Source: Allodiplogaster sudhausi
Taxonomy: Eukaryota; Nematoda; Chromadorea; Rhabditida; Diplogasteridae
DNA: 64,000 nucleotides
Direction: 5' to 3'
Assembly: GCA_945643635.1 (NCBI GenBank)
Contig: CALZFC010000270.1
Location: forward strand, 427,501 to 491,500
The notes under the pieces were generated by a model that was not told the origin of the DNA, did no database searches, and saw only the letters and a list, made by a program, of their open reading frames with translations. This document shows, piece after piece, positions 1-12,356 of this stretch (positions are counted from its first letter, which is position 1; every line of letters begins with the position of its first letter). A program made the translations under genes and the position numbers.

Positions 1-302
1 ATTTGTTAAAAAAAAAAGTCTTCTTAGCACTATATTTACAACAAAAACATACAATTGTTAACAAGATTTTGTAATATTTCACCAGCCATTGGACATTTTC
101 GTGTCTTTTATCCAAATTACCTGCTTTTCTTCTCTGAATGGAGGTTGATATTTGGGCTTTTTCAAATTTTTGTTTCGCCTCCGCCGCTCCAACATATGTA
201 CATACGGCTTTTGAATTGGCTGTAGGGTTATGTATAGCATTTGATTTTGCTTGCCCTAAATCATGTACATACATATATGCACTACTTATGAATTTATACT
301 GA

Positions 303-377
303 TCACGAGTTCTCTCTATCTCCCTCTCCTCTCCCTTTCTCCCTCTCTTTTTGTCTCTTTCCGTCTCTCTCTCTCTC

Positions 378-425
<48 letters not shown>

Positions 426-715
426 CTCCTTCCGCCCTATGATCTTCCCTTCCCTTCCCTGCACCTCGTGGTTCCGCATCGCCGACTTCTCACACGCAGT
501 TTGTTGTTCTCGTTCTCGGTTTCTCGGCACCAATGGGATATCTCGATGAGAGAGTTTAGTGGCAGTAGGATAAACAGCCTCCGAACGAGAGACAGCACAA
601 AGCGAGAGAAAGAAAGAGAGAGAGGGAGAAAAATGACATACAGAGAGATAGATGAGAAAGACACAGAGAGAGAGAGATAAAGAGAGAGTGTAAAAGATGA
701 AGGAGAGAGAGAGAC

Positions 716-752
<37 letters not shown>

Positions 753-1494
753 CGTGGGATCAACAGAATGGCAGAGATGCAAAAATGACTAAAGACGTTG
801 CGAACAAAAGGGTTGGCTGAAGTAGCGAAGAAAAGAAAGCGTTTAAATGTAAAGGATGAATGAGAGGCAAGTCAAGAGGAAAGATTTAGGTATAGAAGAG
901 AAAATGAGAAAAATAGCAGGTAGATGGGAGAGAGAGAGAAAGAGAAAGAGAGTAAGAGAGAGAGCGAGAGTGATAGAGAGAGAGAAAGAAAACAGGGGGA
1001 ATGCTGTAAAAAGCGACTGAAAAGAGACTCCGGCAAAAGAGTCCGTGTTCCTCCTTCTTCTCCTTGCCACTGAAGATGAGAGGATAACCCGACTTTCTAC
1101 TGGTGGAACGTAGCCGCCAGAAGGAAGCTACACGTTCTTTCACAGGTGTCACGCGGTGCTCTAGTTGTCTGTTATATATCTCTCTCTCTCTCTTTCTCCT
1201 TTACCTCTCTATCTATCTCTCTCTCCTTCTTTCCCTCTATCTCTTTCGCTCTCTCTCTGTCTCTCTACCTCTATATCTATCTCTCGTTCTCTTTCTCTCT
1301 CCACCTCTCCCTCTCTCTCCCTCTCTCTCTCTGTCTCTCCTCTCTCTCTCTCGTCAACCATCCCCCCCCCCACCTAAACCTATCGTTTTCCCATCACCGC
1401 CCCGGAGGGCCGCTTCTTATCTTCGTCAATCTTCTCCTGAAAGAGAGAAGCAGCAGGTCGGCTGTCTTCTTTCATTGTCAAGAAGTGCATGACT

Positions 1495-1537
<43 letters not shown>

Positions 1538-1645
1538 GGGCATAGAGAGAGAGAGAGAGAGAGAGAGATAGGGAGTGAGAGAGAAGGAGAGAGAGAGGAA
1601 AGAAAGAGAGAGAGAGAGAGAGAGACAGTCTGCTCTATGTCTCAC

Positions 1646-1693
<48 letters not shown>

Positions 1694-2599
1694 CCAATCA
1701 TTCACTCAGCCCCTCTCGAGAGACGAAAACAGACTCGACTCGGGAGAGCAGCAAAAAGGTAGACAGCCAGCCATGCGGTGGTGGCTCTCACCTTTTGAAA
1801 GATTTCTTGAAACGCCGCCATTTGGATGGATACTTCAGCTGTTGTGTATAGCCAATTACGCAAATATTAAATATATATGTCAGGCAAAATGGCGCGAATT
1901 AAAAATTTTTTGCGCATGCAAACTATTTTTGCGGAAAATTATTTTTCATTGCCTTCTCCTCTTCCTACTGCAATAATCATTATCACTCACTTGGTCTCTT
2001 TCTCATTAGCCACCGTGCTCTCTGAATAAAGTTGAGTTCGATTATGATTATTTTTTTCATAAAATGTTTATTATGTGTATGATTAATGTAAAGATCCCGC
2101 ACTTCCTTTATTTTCCTTTCTCGATCATTTAATCCAATTGATATTATCTCGGCCACCGTCAAATAACATCTTGTTATCGAGTCATCGTTGGCGTCTAAGA
2201 AGTAAAAAAATCTTCAAGTTCACTTTCACTTCATACTACGCATATGTATGAACACAAATAGCTTCCACTTGTTCCCCGAACCCTTTGCATTTTATTTTTT
2301 TAAGCATTTTCGCACCCCCGCCCTCCACCCTCCCTCTCATCTCTGTGTGGCGTCGTTTTTTCGTGTTTCTTTTCCGTGTTTTAAAAATTGGTCGGGCTCA
2401 AGTAGGTGTGCATGAGGGGGTGGTGCGAAGTTGTAGATAGGAGAAACGGATGTGGGAGAGCAACTGAGAGGGTGGACTTGAAGTGTTGGTCCAGTTTTGG
2501 TCCAAAGACGAGAGTTCAACTCGTGCACAAAAATGTGAAGTAGCTTGGCTTTTCTCTGCAAAAAAAAGAAGAATCAGGAAGCTCACTCTTTACTCTCTC

Positions 2600-2637
<38 letters not shown>

Positions 2638-2640
2638 ACA
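303..2640. repeat. Dense (CT)n/(GA)n microsatellite tracts, gene-free
   Basis: Long near-perfect CT runs (about 380-425, 1180-1355, 1650-1690, 2586-2633) alternate with GA runs (about 660-752, 925-985, 1498-1640). The frames open here on both strands translate only as Ser/Leu or Arg/Glu repeats, so I do not call them genes. Bases 1-300 are AT-rich with no feature seen, and 1750-2480 shows no recognisable coding exon. Adjacent GA and CT blocks (for example 1498-1640 followed by 1650-1690) are imperfect inverted repeats of each other. Confidence 0.9.
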
Positions 2641-3264
2641 CTTGAGTAATGTTTCCTTTGCCTTTCCGCCTCCCCCCCCCCCCCCACCCGACAATAGGCT
2701 CGTGCCACGCTGTTCCATATACTCTCGCGCGCGTATTTTCGGAACTTTAGTAGTCTTCGCTCCCTCTCCTCACTCGCTCGCGCACTATAAATATAAAGTC
2801 GTAAAATGTGTATTCTTAAGGCTCTTAATCTTTTGTTTCTCTGCAGATAGACGCAGTAAATTTTTGGCTCTGTGCCAAGAATTCTTCACCACCAGAGACG
2901 AGAATCAGAAGTATTCGTCCATTTCTCTGCGTACACCGACCCATGAGCGGTGGTTGACGAGAAGACGAGAAGAAGAAGAAGAAGAAGTAAAAGTAAACAA
3001 CTTCAATGAGCAGCGTTGTCCGACCGACAGATAATGTTTGTTTGTCTTAATCTTTTTTTTTCAAAGTTTTTTTTCTTTTAAGCTATGCATTCATTTACTG
3101 AAAAATTAACTTGTTTTTCGTTTAAAAATTGAAATAAGTAAAAATAATAAATAAATAAACCGTTCTGTGTACTGGTTCGACGGTTAAGTCACAAGTCCTT
3201 CGCTAAAAATAGCACTTGAATTGCGTAGATGTACAACTTCTTCTTCTTCTGTCTATAATGACTT

Positions 3265-3271
3265 CCCCTTC

Positions 3272-3308
<37 letters not shown>

Positions 3309-3337
3309 GCGAGAGAGAAAGAGAAGCGATAGTAGTC

Positions 3338-3383
<46 letters not shown>

Positions 3384-3745
3384 TTTTCATTTCTATATCT
3401 CGCTCGCTCTCTCACATTCTTTCTCTCGCTCTGTTTATCTCTCTCTTCATCTCTCTCTCACTCTCTCTTCCCTCGACCCTCTCTCCGCCCGCATACTCAT
3501 AACATTACTCTTTATGGACGCACCCCCCCTCCCCTTTCCAGTGGTTTGACTAGTGAGCCTTACCACCGATGTACTCTCTTCTTAAATTTCCTCTCGTTCT
3601 CTCGTCTCTCAATCGCTCGCTCGCTCTCTCCCTCTCTCGCTCTCTCTCTCTCTGTCTCTCTCGATGTCTCTCTTTCTCTCGTTGTTCCGCTCTCTCTCTA
3701 TATATATATCTCTGTCTTTCTCTGTCTCTCTCTCTCATTCTCTAT
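3265..3745. repeat. (GA)n then (CT)n microsatellite cluster
   Basis: GA-rich DNA at 3270-3330 switches to CT-rich DNA at 3340-3480 and again at 3595-3745. Bases 3746-4040 are AT-rich with no feature seen. Confidence 0.9.
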
Positions 3746-4044
3746 TAAACATGACCGGACAACTTTGTTCGCTTCTATCTGCAAACGTTCATCAGTAATT
3801 GCTTCTGTATTTTTTTTTGCCATTACTGAATGCTACGTAAGCAAAAGATAATGACGGTCATCGAGATGAAATTCTTTAATTCTTTCCATTTTCAGGCCAC
3901 GGGCAGTTTAGCCTCCATTTTTAGAAGTATAATATATTATTAGTCATCATATACACCCTTCTTGGCCCCTATAAATACAGTGCCTGAGGCTGCCTCCATT
4001 GATATCACACTGGACAATAGAATCTATGTAATGGCGAGCATTAC

Positions 4045-4257
4045 TATACATGTAAGACAATGTCAACTATAAAAAATTGGTTTTTTTCTGCTCATTTTTC
4101 GGTTAGGCCGTTAATTTATCTCCCGTAATATAGAACATTCCAATGTTTCCCATTCCCGATGATAGGAAAAGTTGTCAAATCAACGTTCTGTTTAATATAA
4201 AATTTTCGCTCTATTGAAAACAGCCAAATTATTAAGTTGACATTGTCTTATATGTAT
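4045..4257. mobile_element. Short inverted-repeat element (MITE-like)
   Basis: About 20 bp at 4050-4071 (ACATGTAAGACAATGTCAAC) is repeated inverted at 4234-4255 with one or two mismatches, flanked by TA-rich DNA. The roughly 210 bp body has no open frame. Size, terminal inverted repeats and possible TA target duplications fit a non-autonomous Tc1/mariner-type MITE. Confidence 0.6.
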
Positions 4258-4919
4258 ATAATATACATGTACATATTCTCTAAATATATCCATTCTACTC
4301 CATATTATTTGGTAATGTTTTAGCCAAATTTCGTATGAAACAAAGAAAGATTTTGTAAACTTTTGTTTATATTTAAGTAATTTTTATTTTATTTAATTTT
4401 TTTTGAAAATAATTTTATTTTAGATGCGCGTCACGAAGAAGGCGACCTTTGGCCGGCGTCTCCGGAAGGCCAAGGCCGATTTGCTCGTGGCATTCTTTCA
4501 GAAATATCGAGTTGGTGGCGATTTTTTATTATTTATGTTTTTATTTTGTTTTTATAATATATTTTTAAAAATAATAAAATATTTTTATTTGTATTTCTTT
4601 CATTTGAAAACTGTTTTTTTTCTTTCTTAAAAATTATAAAAAAAAATGTAAATATTAATTAAAATAAGTCAATTAAAATAAATAATTAAGAAATGTGTCG
4701 GGCAGTTGAAGTCGCTGCTGAGCGACGAGAGCAGCCAGCGGGCGGATCGAGAACGGCGGAGAAGTCTCGCGAAACTCCAGCCGCATCCTGGTACATCTAT
4801 TTTAGTGTGTTCGCGAGTAAGGTTGCGGCGATTCCGCGACATCCTAATTCTTTATAGAATTGGTATTTCACTGAATCCGTTCGCTCACTCACCGCTTACG
4901 GTAAATAAACTTGCTTAAA

Positions 4920-5110
4920 CGCTCTGCTCTATTATGGCTCTTGTCACACCACCCTTTACGCGATCATTTCGATCGAGCGGCTGGATTCTGCATAAGTCTC
5001 GCATTTAGTTTCTGCATTCCTTTCATTTCCCTCTTTACTTTGTCTCTCTTTCTCTAATTATCTCTCTCTCTATATATCGGTAAGAAAACACACTTCTCTC
5101 TGGAATTCAC

Positions 5111-5141
<31 letters not shown>

Positions 5142-5374
5142 TCTCTCTCTCTTGGTTCCCATCCGTCTTATTTTAATTGTTCTTGGAACTTTCAATTTTC
5201 GGCGCTTTTCTTTTGCAAAAAAAAAACGATTAACTTGTCTGACTCACACTCACAATCAGAGACGAAGAGCGCTAATGAGAGCAGCAGAGAAAGGCTGCGA
5301 AAATGACTACGTATAAATCAGCGACAGCCCTAGGGCAAGAGGACTGTTAGAAGAGCTTCTCTCTCTCTCCCTCT

Positions 5375-5419
<45 letters not shown>

Positions 5420-5718
5420 ATATCTAGCTACACTGATTTGCGATGCTTCAGTTGCTGTGATGTAGTGCGAGAGAAGACACGGAAGACGGCTGGGACCGAA
5501 TAACTTACTTGTTGACTCTCTCACTCCATGTCAGAATACTCAGAGACGGAGATTATGGAGGGAATGTTTTGACGATGTCAAATAGAGTGAAGCTTCTATG
5601 GTTTACGATGTCTAGTTGTGAAGTCTTAAAGGATGCGATCCGTCTGCCAGAGAGAGAGAGAGACAGAGAGAGATAGGGAGAGAAAGAGAGAGAGGGAAAG
5701 AGAGAGAGAGATAAAGAA

Positions 5719-5764
<46 letters not shown>

Positions 5765-6070
5765 CTTGAAATAAATAGAAATGGAGGTAGAGAGAGAAAT
5801 AGAGCAAGAGAGAGAGAGACAGGGAGAGATAGTGAAAGAAATAGAGGTGTAGAGAGAGTATTAGAGTGAAAGAGGACAATGCAGTAAGGAGAGAGAATGA
5901 CAGGAGCCTTCAATTTAATCTGCAAAGTTCAATGTCATAAGTCTTCCCTTTTCAGTGCAAGCTCGTGATAATGTGTGAACTATGGCAGAGAGAGAGAGAG
6001 CGCGAGAGAGGGAGAGAGAGAACGAGAGAGAGAGAGAGTGAGAGAGAGCGCGAGATAAAGAGAGAGAGAG

Positions 6071-6101
<31 letters not shown>

Positions 6102-6336
6102 GAGAAAGTAAAAGGGATCATAGCGAGTTCTCGATCATCAAAATGAAATAGGTAATAGTACACATTTCTTTGAGAGCATCCTTCTAGTGTTTTTCCCGGA
6201 TACCCTATTGTTTTCCTAACTATAAAATAAGTCTTTTTTTTATCACCGACTTCCCTCACTGTCTCCTATCATCTAGTTGGTCCATCACTCTTCCTCTCTA
6301 ACTGTCTCTCTCAATCTTCGTTCTCTCTCTCACTCA

Positions 6337-6392
<56 letters not shown>

Positions 6393-7181
6393 CCCCCTAC
6401 TTTCCTTGACGAGAATTTCAGAGGTATGGAAGTCGGGCAAGAAGCATGAGGCCAAAGAAGAAGAAGAACAGCTGCCGGGCCTATTTTTAGCCTCGGGCAC
6501 TCTCACTTTACTTTAGTTCTTTGTACTCTCTCTCTCTCTCTCTTTCTTTATCTCTCTCTTCTTTCCCTCTCTCTCTTCTTTCTCGGTCTCTCTGTCTCTG
6601 TCTCTGTCTCTTCTTCATGAATATAGCTTGTCACACAGCCACATCTTGTATTATCAGAAGTTGAGACAAAGAAATAGTCCAAAAGCGAAAGATCGAGAGA
6701 GAACGAGCTAGAGAGAGAGAGAGATTGAGAGAGTGAGAGAACGAGCTAGAGAGAGATTGAGAGAGTGAGAGAAAGAGAGGCAGAGAGCGATAGAGAAAAA
6801 GAGAGAAAAGGCAAAAAAAAAAGACTTTCGTTAGACTGGTGAAACTTGAATGGCATCTCTTGACAAGTTTAAGGAGCCTCTTTCCTGCTAGACAAAAGGT
6901 GTCAGTGGTAGTCTGAATGTGATATCGGAGTGAGAAGCAGAGAGAGGTTGAAAGAGAGAGAGCGAGATAGAGAGAGGGAGAGAGAGAGAGTGAATGAGAG
7001 AGTGAGAGATAGCAACCGATGCTCGACGGGTTCGGGCGCCTTTGGTCTTTCTCATTCGAGACGATTTCTGCTCTCCAACACTTGAACATGCTCTTATCTC
7101 CCGTTTCCTGTATGCTTTTTGTTCACGGATCAAGTATAACGCGGAATGAATAGAAGGTGTGGTAGAGTTTCCGCATCCTGG

Positions 7182-7231
<50 letters not shown>

Positions 7232-8085
7232 TTCTCTCACTCCCTCTTTGTTTGCCTATCTCTCTCCCTAATCCTCTCTGGAGAACAGGCAAATATGCAA
7301 GTGTATACAAATATGTATGTGTGCATATGTACATACATACATACTTATATATGTACACATGTATATACATACATCCAGCTCTCGAACATAAGTAACATGA
7401 GAAGGTATATCTGGAAATGGGGGTTTTCGGTAAGATAGGAAATGAGCAAGAGAGAGAGAGAGGCCGTGAAAGGGATAGAGAAAAGAGAGAACGAGAGAGA
7501 GAGAGAAAGAAATAAAAAAAAGCAATAGGTAAAGCGATGATTCTTCAGAAAAACCTCTGCCGAAGTTGCCCTTCAAGAGTCATCGGCTTTCTTCTTCTTG
7601 TCTTCTTCTCTATTTTCTTCTCCAATTTCACGGCCTCGTCTCTCCGGGGCCCTTTTTTCCACGATTTGTGAGACGGGGGGGGGGGGGGAGATTTAGGGGG
7701 AATAAAGATAAGTGGGAAGATGGGCATTGCCACGTTTGTTTGTGACGTCAGAGGGACGGGAAGAGACTTTTCCTTTTTCCTGCCGCCGAAACATTAGAGA
7801 GAGAGATGGATAAAGAGATTGAAGAGAGGGAGAGATAGATAAAGAGAAACGGAGAAAGAGAGAAGATAAGATAGTAATATCGGCGATATTTTGGAGAACA
7901 AGAGATCTTCCAAGAATCTGTGATTGGGTGATAAAGAGCAAGAAAATACACGTGGTCTGCTTTGCCACTTTGCAGCGGCACCCAATATAAATCTCTCTTC
8001 TTCTTCTCCCACCCCCCCCCCCCCCCATCTCTCTCTCTCTCTATCTCTCTCTCTCACTCGCTCTCTCTCTCTCTATCTCTCTCTC

Positions 8086-8123
<38 letters not shown>

Positions 8124-9245
8124 CCTCTCTCGCTCTCTCTATATTCGAACCGGAGATCACCCAATTGTTTGTTCTGCTTGTTCGACAGCAAAACAAGATC
8201 TATCAATCGTCAACAAGAAATGTTTCAAAGACAGCTCTTACGGGAATACGGGAATAACTGTCCCTAAGAATGTGGAAGGTTAACTACGTAAAAAAAATAT
8301 ATCACATACATAAAAAATGTCCGTTAATTCTAACGGATATATACAAAGTATGGATATTATCCGCACTTCCCGCCTTCTACTTTTCGGCCACTTTTCCTTA
8401 CCGCCGGTAGATCATAGAGCTTGGATTAGGCGAGACAAATATGTCGCCCGAAAGAAGACAAAACAACATGTTGGTTGTCCTCTGAGACCACCTAGCAAAA
8501 AAAAATCCGACAGCCTTGTCTGGCTTTCTTTCCGGCGGACGGCTGGCTGCGGCCTGTCTCTCGATCAGAAGGCCAGCCTCAAGGGAGAATAGTAAAGGCT
8601 GAAGAGGAAGTCGCTACTTATTATGATGGCTGAGTGAACGGCCTGGCTTCGTCGTTTGGGAAGGAGGGGGGGGGGTCTGAGGGAGACTGCGAAGAGAGAG
8701 AAAGGGAGAAAAGGGGGCATAAAAAGACAGAGAGAGTGAGAGAGACAGCTAGAGAGAGAGATGAGAGACTGACGAAGTGAGAGAAAGAGCGTTCGAGAGA
8801 AAGAGAAAGCGAGAGAGAGAGAGAGGGGGGAGATGGAGAGAGAGAGATGGAGGAATAGCGAGAGCGATAATGTTCTCGCTAGCTAAGACTGAAATGCTGT
8901 CAAAACACTCGTAGTGAGACGCTTCATCAAGTAGCCCCCGTGGGGTTGGGGGAAGCGCGAGATCTCACTCTATCGGGAGCGATTGTGAGAGAAAGAGAGA
9001 AAGAGAGAAAGAGAGAGAAAGAGATGTCGCGCAGGAGATATGCTTCTACACGGAAGTGGTCATAAGTATCTGTCTGGAGAGCGAGACAGGAGAGAGAGAG
9101 AGGGCGGATATCCTCCCCCCCCCCATTCGGGCAGGCCATATAATATCCGGCCTGCTTTTATCCCGGCATTGTGGCTGCGCTGGCCAGACTAGACACCTGA
9201 TGCCCCCACGGTTGCGGTGCTTCTCTTTTTCCGGCGGGTGCGAGG

Positions 9246-9278
<33 letters not shown>

Positions 9279-10911
9279 GAGAGAGAAAGAGAGAGAGAGA
9301 GGCAGTTGTTTGGAAATCCGGATGTCTATCCAAGCATATCCGCCACAAATCCACACAATGTCTGCCATACAATTATCGAAAAGTTTCGCTATAATCTAGT
9401 AGACCATACTCGATTATACAATAATCTTCCTCTCGCACACTTAATCTCTCTCTCTCTCTCTCTCTCCCTCTCTCTTTCTCTCTCTCTCTCTCTACCTTGT
9501 GAGCGTATTATGATTAGTGTCGCCTATGAGGCCTTTCGCCGCCTTTTACTTTTCCCCTTTTCAATTTCCTCACATTCTCCTCACTTCGCTTTCAAGACCA
9601 AAGGCCAGGAACATATTTTTTTCTACGCGCAGCCAAAGAGAATTGTAAAAGAAAGTATGTTTTTTTTCTATTATAAATCTCTTTCCAAATTTTTGCGCAT
9701 TTCTCTAGAAACTTTTCTACTCTCTCTCTCTCTCTCTCTATCTTTCTCGTAGTATCTCTCTCTCTCTCTCTTATCTCTCTTTCTCTCTTTCTCTATCTCT
9801 GTCGTACTTGCCCCCTCCCTTTCTCTATCTCTACATCTTTCTCTCCCCCTAACTCGCTATCTCTTTTTAAATCCGTCGAATCTGCCGCCTCTGAGACTCG
9901 AATCCGTTACATGGTGATTTACCACATAACGATTGCAGTCGTATTTTGCAGAATCCCAACCGAACTATACATCCCATTTGTCTTTACTGCCTTCTCTCTA
10001 GCTTCTCCTATTCCCCTGATCTATTGTAATCTCTCTCTCTCTTCTCTCTCCCTATCTTCCATCTCTGTCTTCTCTCTCTCTCTTCTCTCTCTCTCTCTTC
10101 TCTCTCTCTCTTTCTCTCTCTCTCTCTCATCTCTTCCCTGTTCCGATCACAGCATTGACGTCATCATCCCCCCACTGCCAATTGGCGTTCTCGCTTTCTT
10201 TCTTTGGCGCTCTCTCATTCTTCCGTGCTCTCTCGCCACTTCTCTCTTGATCTCTCTCAAACAAACATTTCACATTGTATCATTAAAGTTTCAGATCCGT
10301 ATCACACACTGAGATTTTCTCTATTTCTCTCTCTCTCTCCCTCTCTCTCTCTCCCTCTCTCTCTCTCGCTCTCTTTCTATTTCTCTCTCTACATCTCTCT
10401 CTGTTTTTGATCTTTTCCGTATTCGAACTGGCTGTCTGATCGATCTCAGGAACACCGACTCTCACAAACTTTCTTTAGTTATCTCCTTCCAGCTACCGCT
10501 CGCTCTCTCTCTCTCTCACACAACCTTTCTCTCTTTTTTCCTCAACAGTTTTTTTTCTACACTGGCTTCATGTCCCACGTGCTCCCTTTATCGTCATTCC
10601 TTGGGTCTCTCTCGCTCTAGCTGTTTCTTTTTCTATTTTCATCATCTCATCACGAAATGTCAAACAATAACATGCATGACATCACGAATTAGAGTGGTGG
10701 CAGAGCCAACCTATTATTTTATTCTGGCAGCATACGATAGACTGACGAAAAATTAATCGAAAATAGAATAACAAATATAATTGTATTCATGCAATTGGCA
10801 GACAAAGAGTCTATTCTATTAGAAGGTGACATGTCTGCCTCAGTATATTCATCTTATTTTCGATGAATTAATTTAAATATTTAAAATAGGAGTATATTTT
10901 GAATGTTAAAT

Positions 10912-10949
<38 letters not shown>

Positions 10950-11207
10950 AATTAATAAAAAAAGAAAACTCTAGGCATGTCTGTAGCAAATGACGTAATG
11001 CTTTTGACATAACTTCATGCGTTTCCTGTTCTACTACGCATTCGAATTGCGTGCAGGGCCACTTGGCCTCCTGGACCATTCCGCTATTGTTCTCTGCGGG
11101 GGTCTTTAGCCGTAGTTGCAAAGATCTCTTTTTTTCTGTCTATTTTTCATAATCTCTGGCTATCTCTTCCTCTCTCTCTCTATCTCTGTGTTTCTATTTC
11201 TCTCTCG

Positions 11208-11246
<39 letters not shown>

Positions 11247-11760
11247 CCCGTATGAGTCATAATGGCGATGAACGAAGACCGTAAGCGCCCTTTAGTCCCG
11301 TGCGAGAATGAGTTGGCATTTTTTTTCGTTTCGCTCGGCCGGATGAAGGATAAAGATAGAGAGGCAACCAAAAAACAATACACACACCAATTGGCTCTAC
11401 CTCCACGTTCACATTTCATCACGATGACGTCATAGGCTTTACGTTTCCTATAAGCTTTATCCTTTCTTTCGCAACCCCTGCCTCTCTCTCTCTCTCGCTC
11501 TCTCGCTCTCTCGCTCTCTCTCTATCTCTCCATCTCTCTCTCTCTCTCTGTCTCTAGCCATTTCCCTTCGCGAACAAGACGAAACAGCTGCTATATGAGA
11601 GGGCGTTACAGACGACGTGAATAGCGGAACTACATATCTATAGCTTCCACAAAGAAGTTTATATAGTAGCCACCTGGAAGAACACACCTTAGCTTCCAGC
11701 CAGCTTTCCTGCCAAGAGTGCTTCCTTGGAAACTAGAAGTCTATCCTCCAGTCAATAAAC
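4920..11760. repeat. 6.8 kb microsatellite-dominated, gene-poor stretch
   Basis: CT or GA tracts occur at about 5110-5152, 5360-5417, 5650-5765, 5992-6110, 6310-6390, 6530-6610, 6710-6800, 6945-7010, 7185-7255, 7450-7510, 7795-7865, 8030-8150, 8685-8860, 8990-9025, 9240-9302, 9450-9495, 9720-9800, 10030-10130, 10320-10400, 11170-11245 and 11480-11555. A (TA)n run lies at 10917-10945. Poly-G/C runs occur at 7675-7690 and 8012-8027. Unique DNA between them (for example 8280-8650) has open frames but no convincing splice context or recognisable protein. I see no gene here. Confidence 0.85.
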
Positions 11761-11764
11761 AGTG

Positions 11765-12325
11765 ATGACTTACTCTTGCTTCAACTTCGATTGCTCCGAT
11801 TCGGATTCTCGTAAGTTTGCCGCTGACTTGTGCGCCTCGCATTTCAATTCAAAACTTCAGCGCTTAAATAAGATAAATATAAATAATTAAGAATTAAACA
11901 TGTATATGTATAGCATATTCATGTTTAATTCTTAAATTTGGCATACTTTACTTTCGTTTGCTGTATACATAGTTGTAATTGAATGTGCTAGTTGTAATAA
12001 TAAATGAGATAATAAATTTTAAACTCCATTTGGCGGGAAATTTAAAATGCCCACTTTCAGATCGACCGATTCGTCGAGTGGTTACCGCGAAGATGCATCG
12101 CAATCCAAGCTCGGAGCTCGAGCGACTTCGACGCAAGGGCGAGAACTGGACTGCGAATGATTTGTTCCGGTTCCAGGTGAGAGAGAGAGAGAGTGAGAGG
12201 GAGAGAGAGCAGACAGAGAGAGAGAGAGAGAGAGAGAGTGAGAGGGAGAGAGAGCAGAGAGAGAGAGAGAGAGTGAGAGGGAGAGAGAGCAGAGAGAGAG
12301 AGAGAGAGTGAGAGGGAGAGAGAGC

Positions 12326-12356
<31 letters not shown>

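Larger units (their letters stand above)
2847..4790 (+). other. Three coding-like islands, possible exons of an unknown gene
   Basis: Three short stretches look like exons. 2847-2986 follows a TCTCTGCAG acceptor, is open, ends in a Glu run and meets a GTAAAAG donor. 4424 onward follows TTTATTTTAG, begins with ATG and is Lys/Arg-rich (MRVTKKATFGRR). 4706-4790 follows GGGCAG, encodes a charged helix-like stretch and ends at GTACAT in phase 1. That phase would splice in frame to 12061, exon 2 of the 14-3-3-like gene, so these could be alternative 5' exons spanning a 7 kb intron. They could instead be a separate small gene: the frame from 4706 runs to a stop at 4918, with AATAAA at about 4902. 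I recognise no domain and could not close a fully consistent splice chain between the first two islands. Confidence 0.3.

Noticed and set aside
303..1976. Long open frames of Ser/Leu or Arg/Glu repeats on both strands
   Set aside because: They are translations of (CT)n/(GA)n microsatellites, present in several frames at once and without splice or start context.
10750..10873. Possible inverted repeat (AATTAATCGAAAATAGAATA and a partial mirror)
   Set aside because: Pairing is short and broken; not distinguishable from AT-rich chance.
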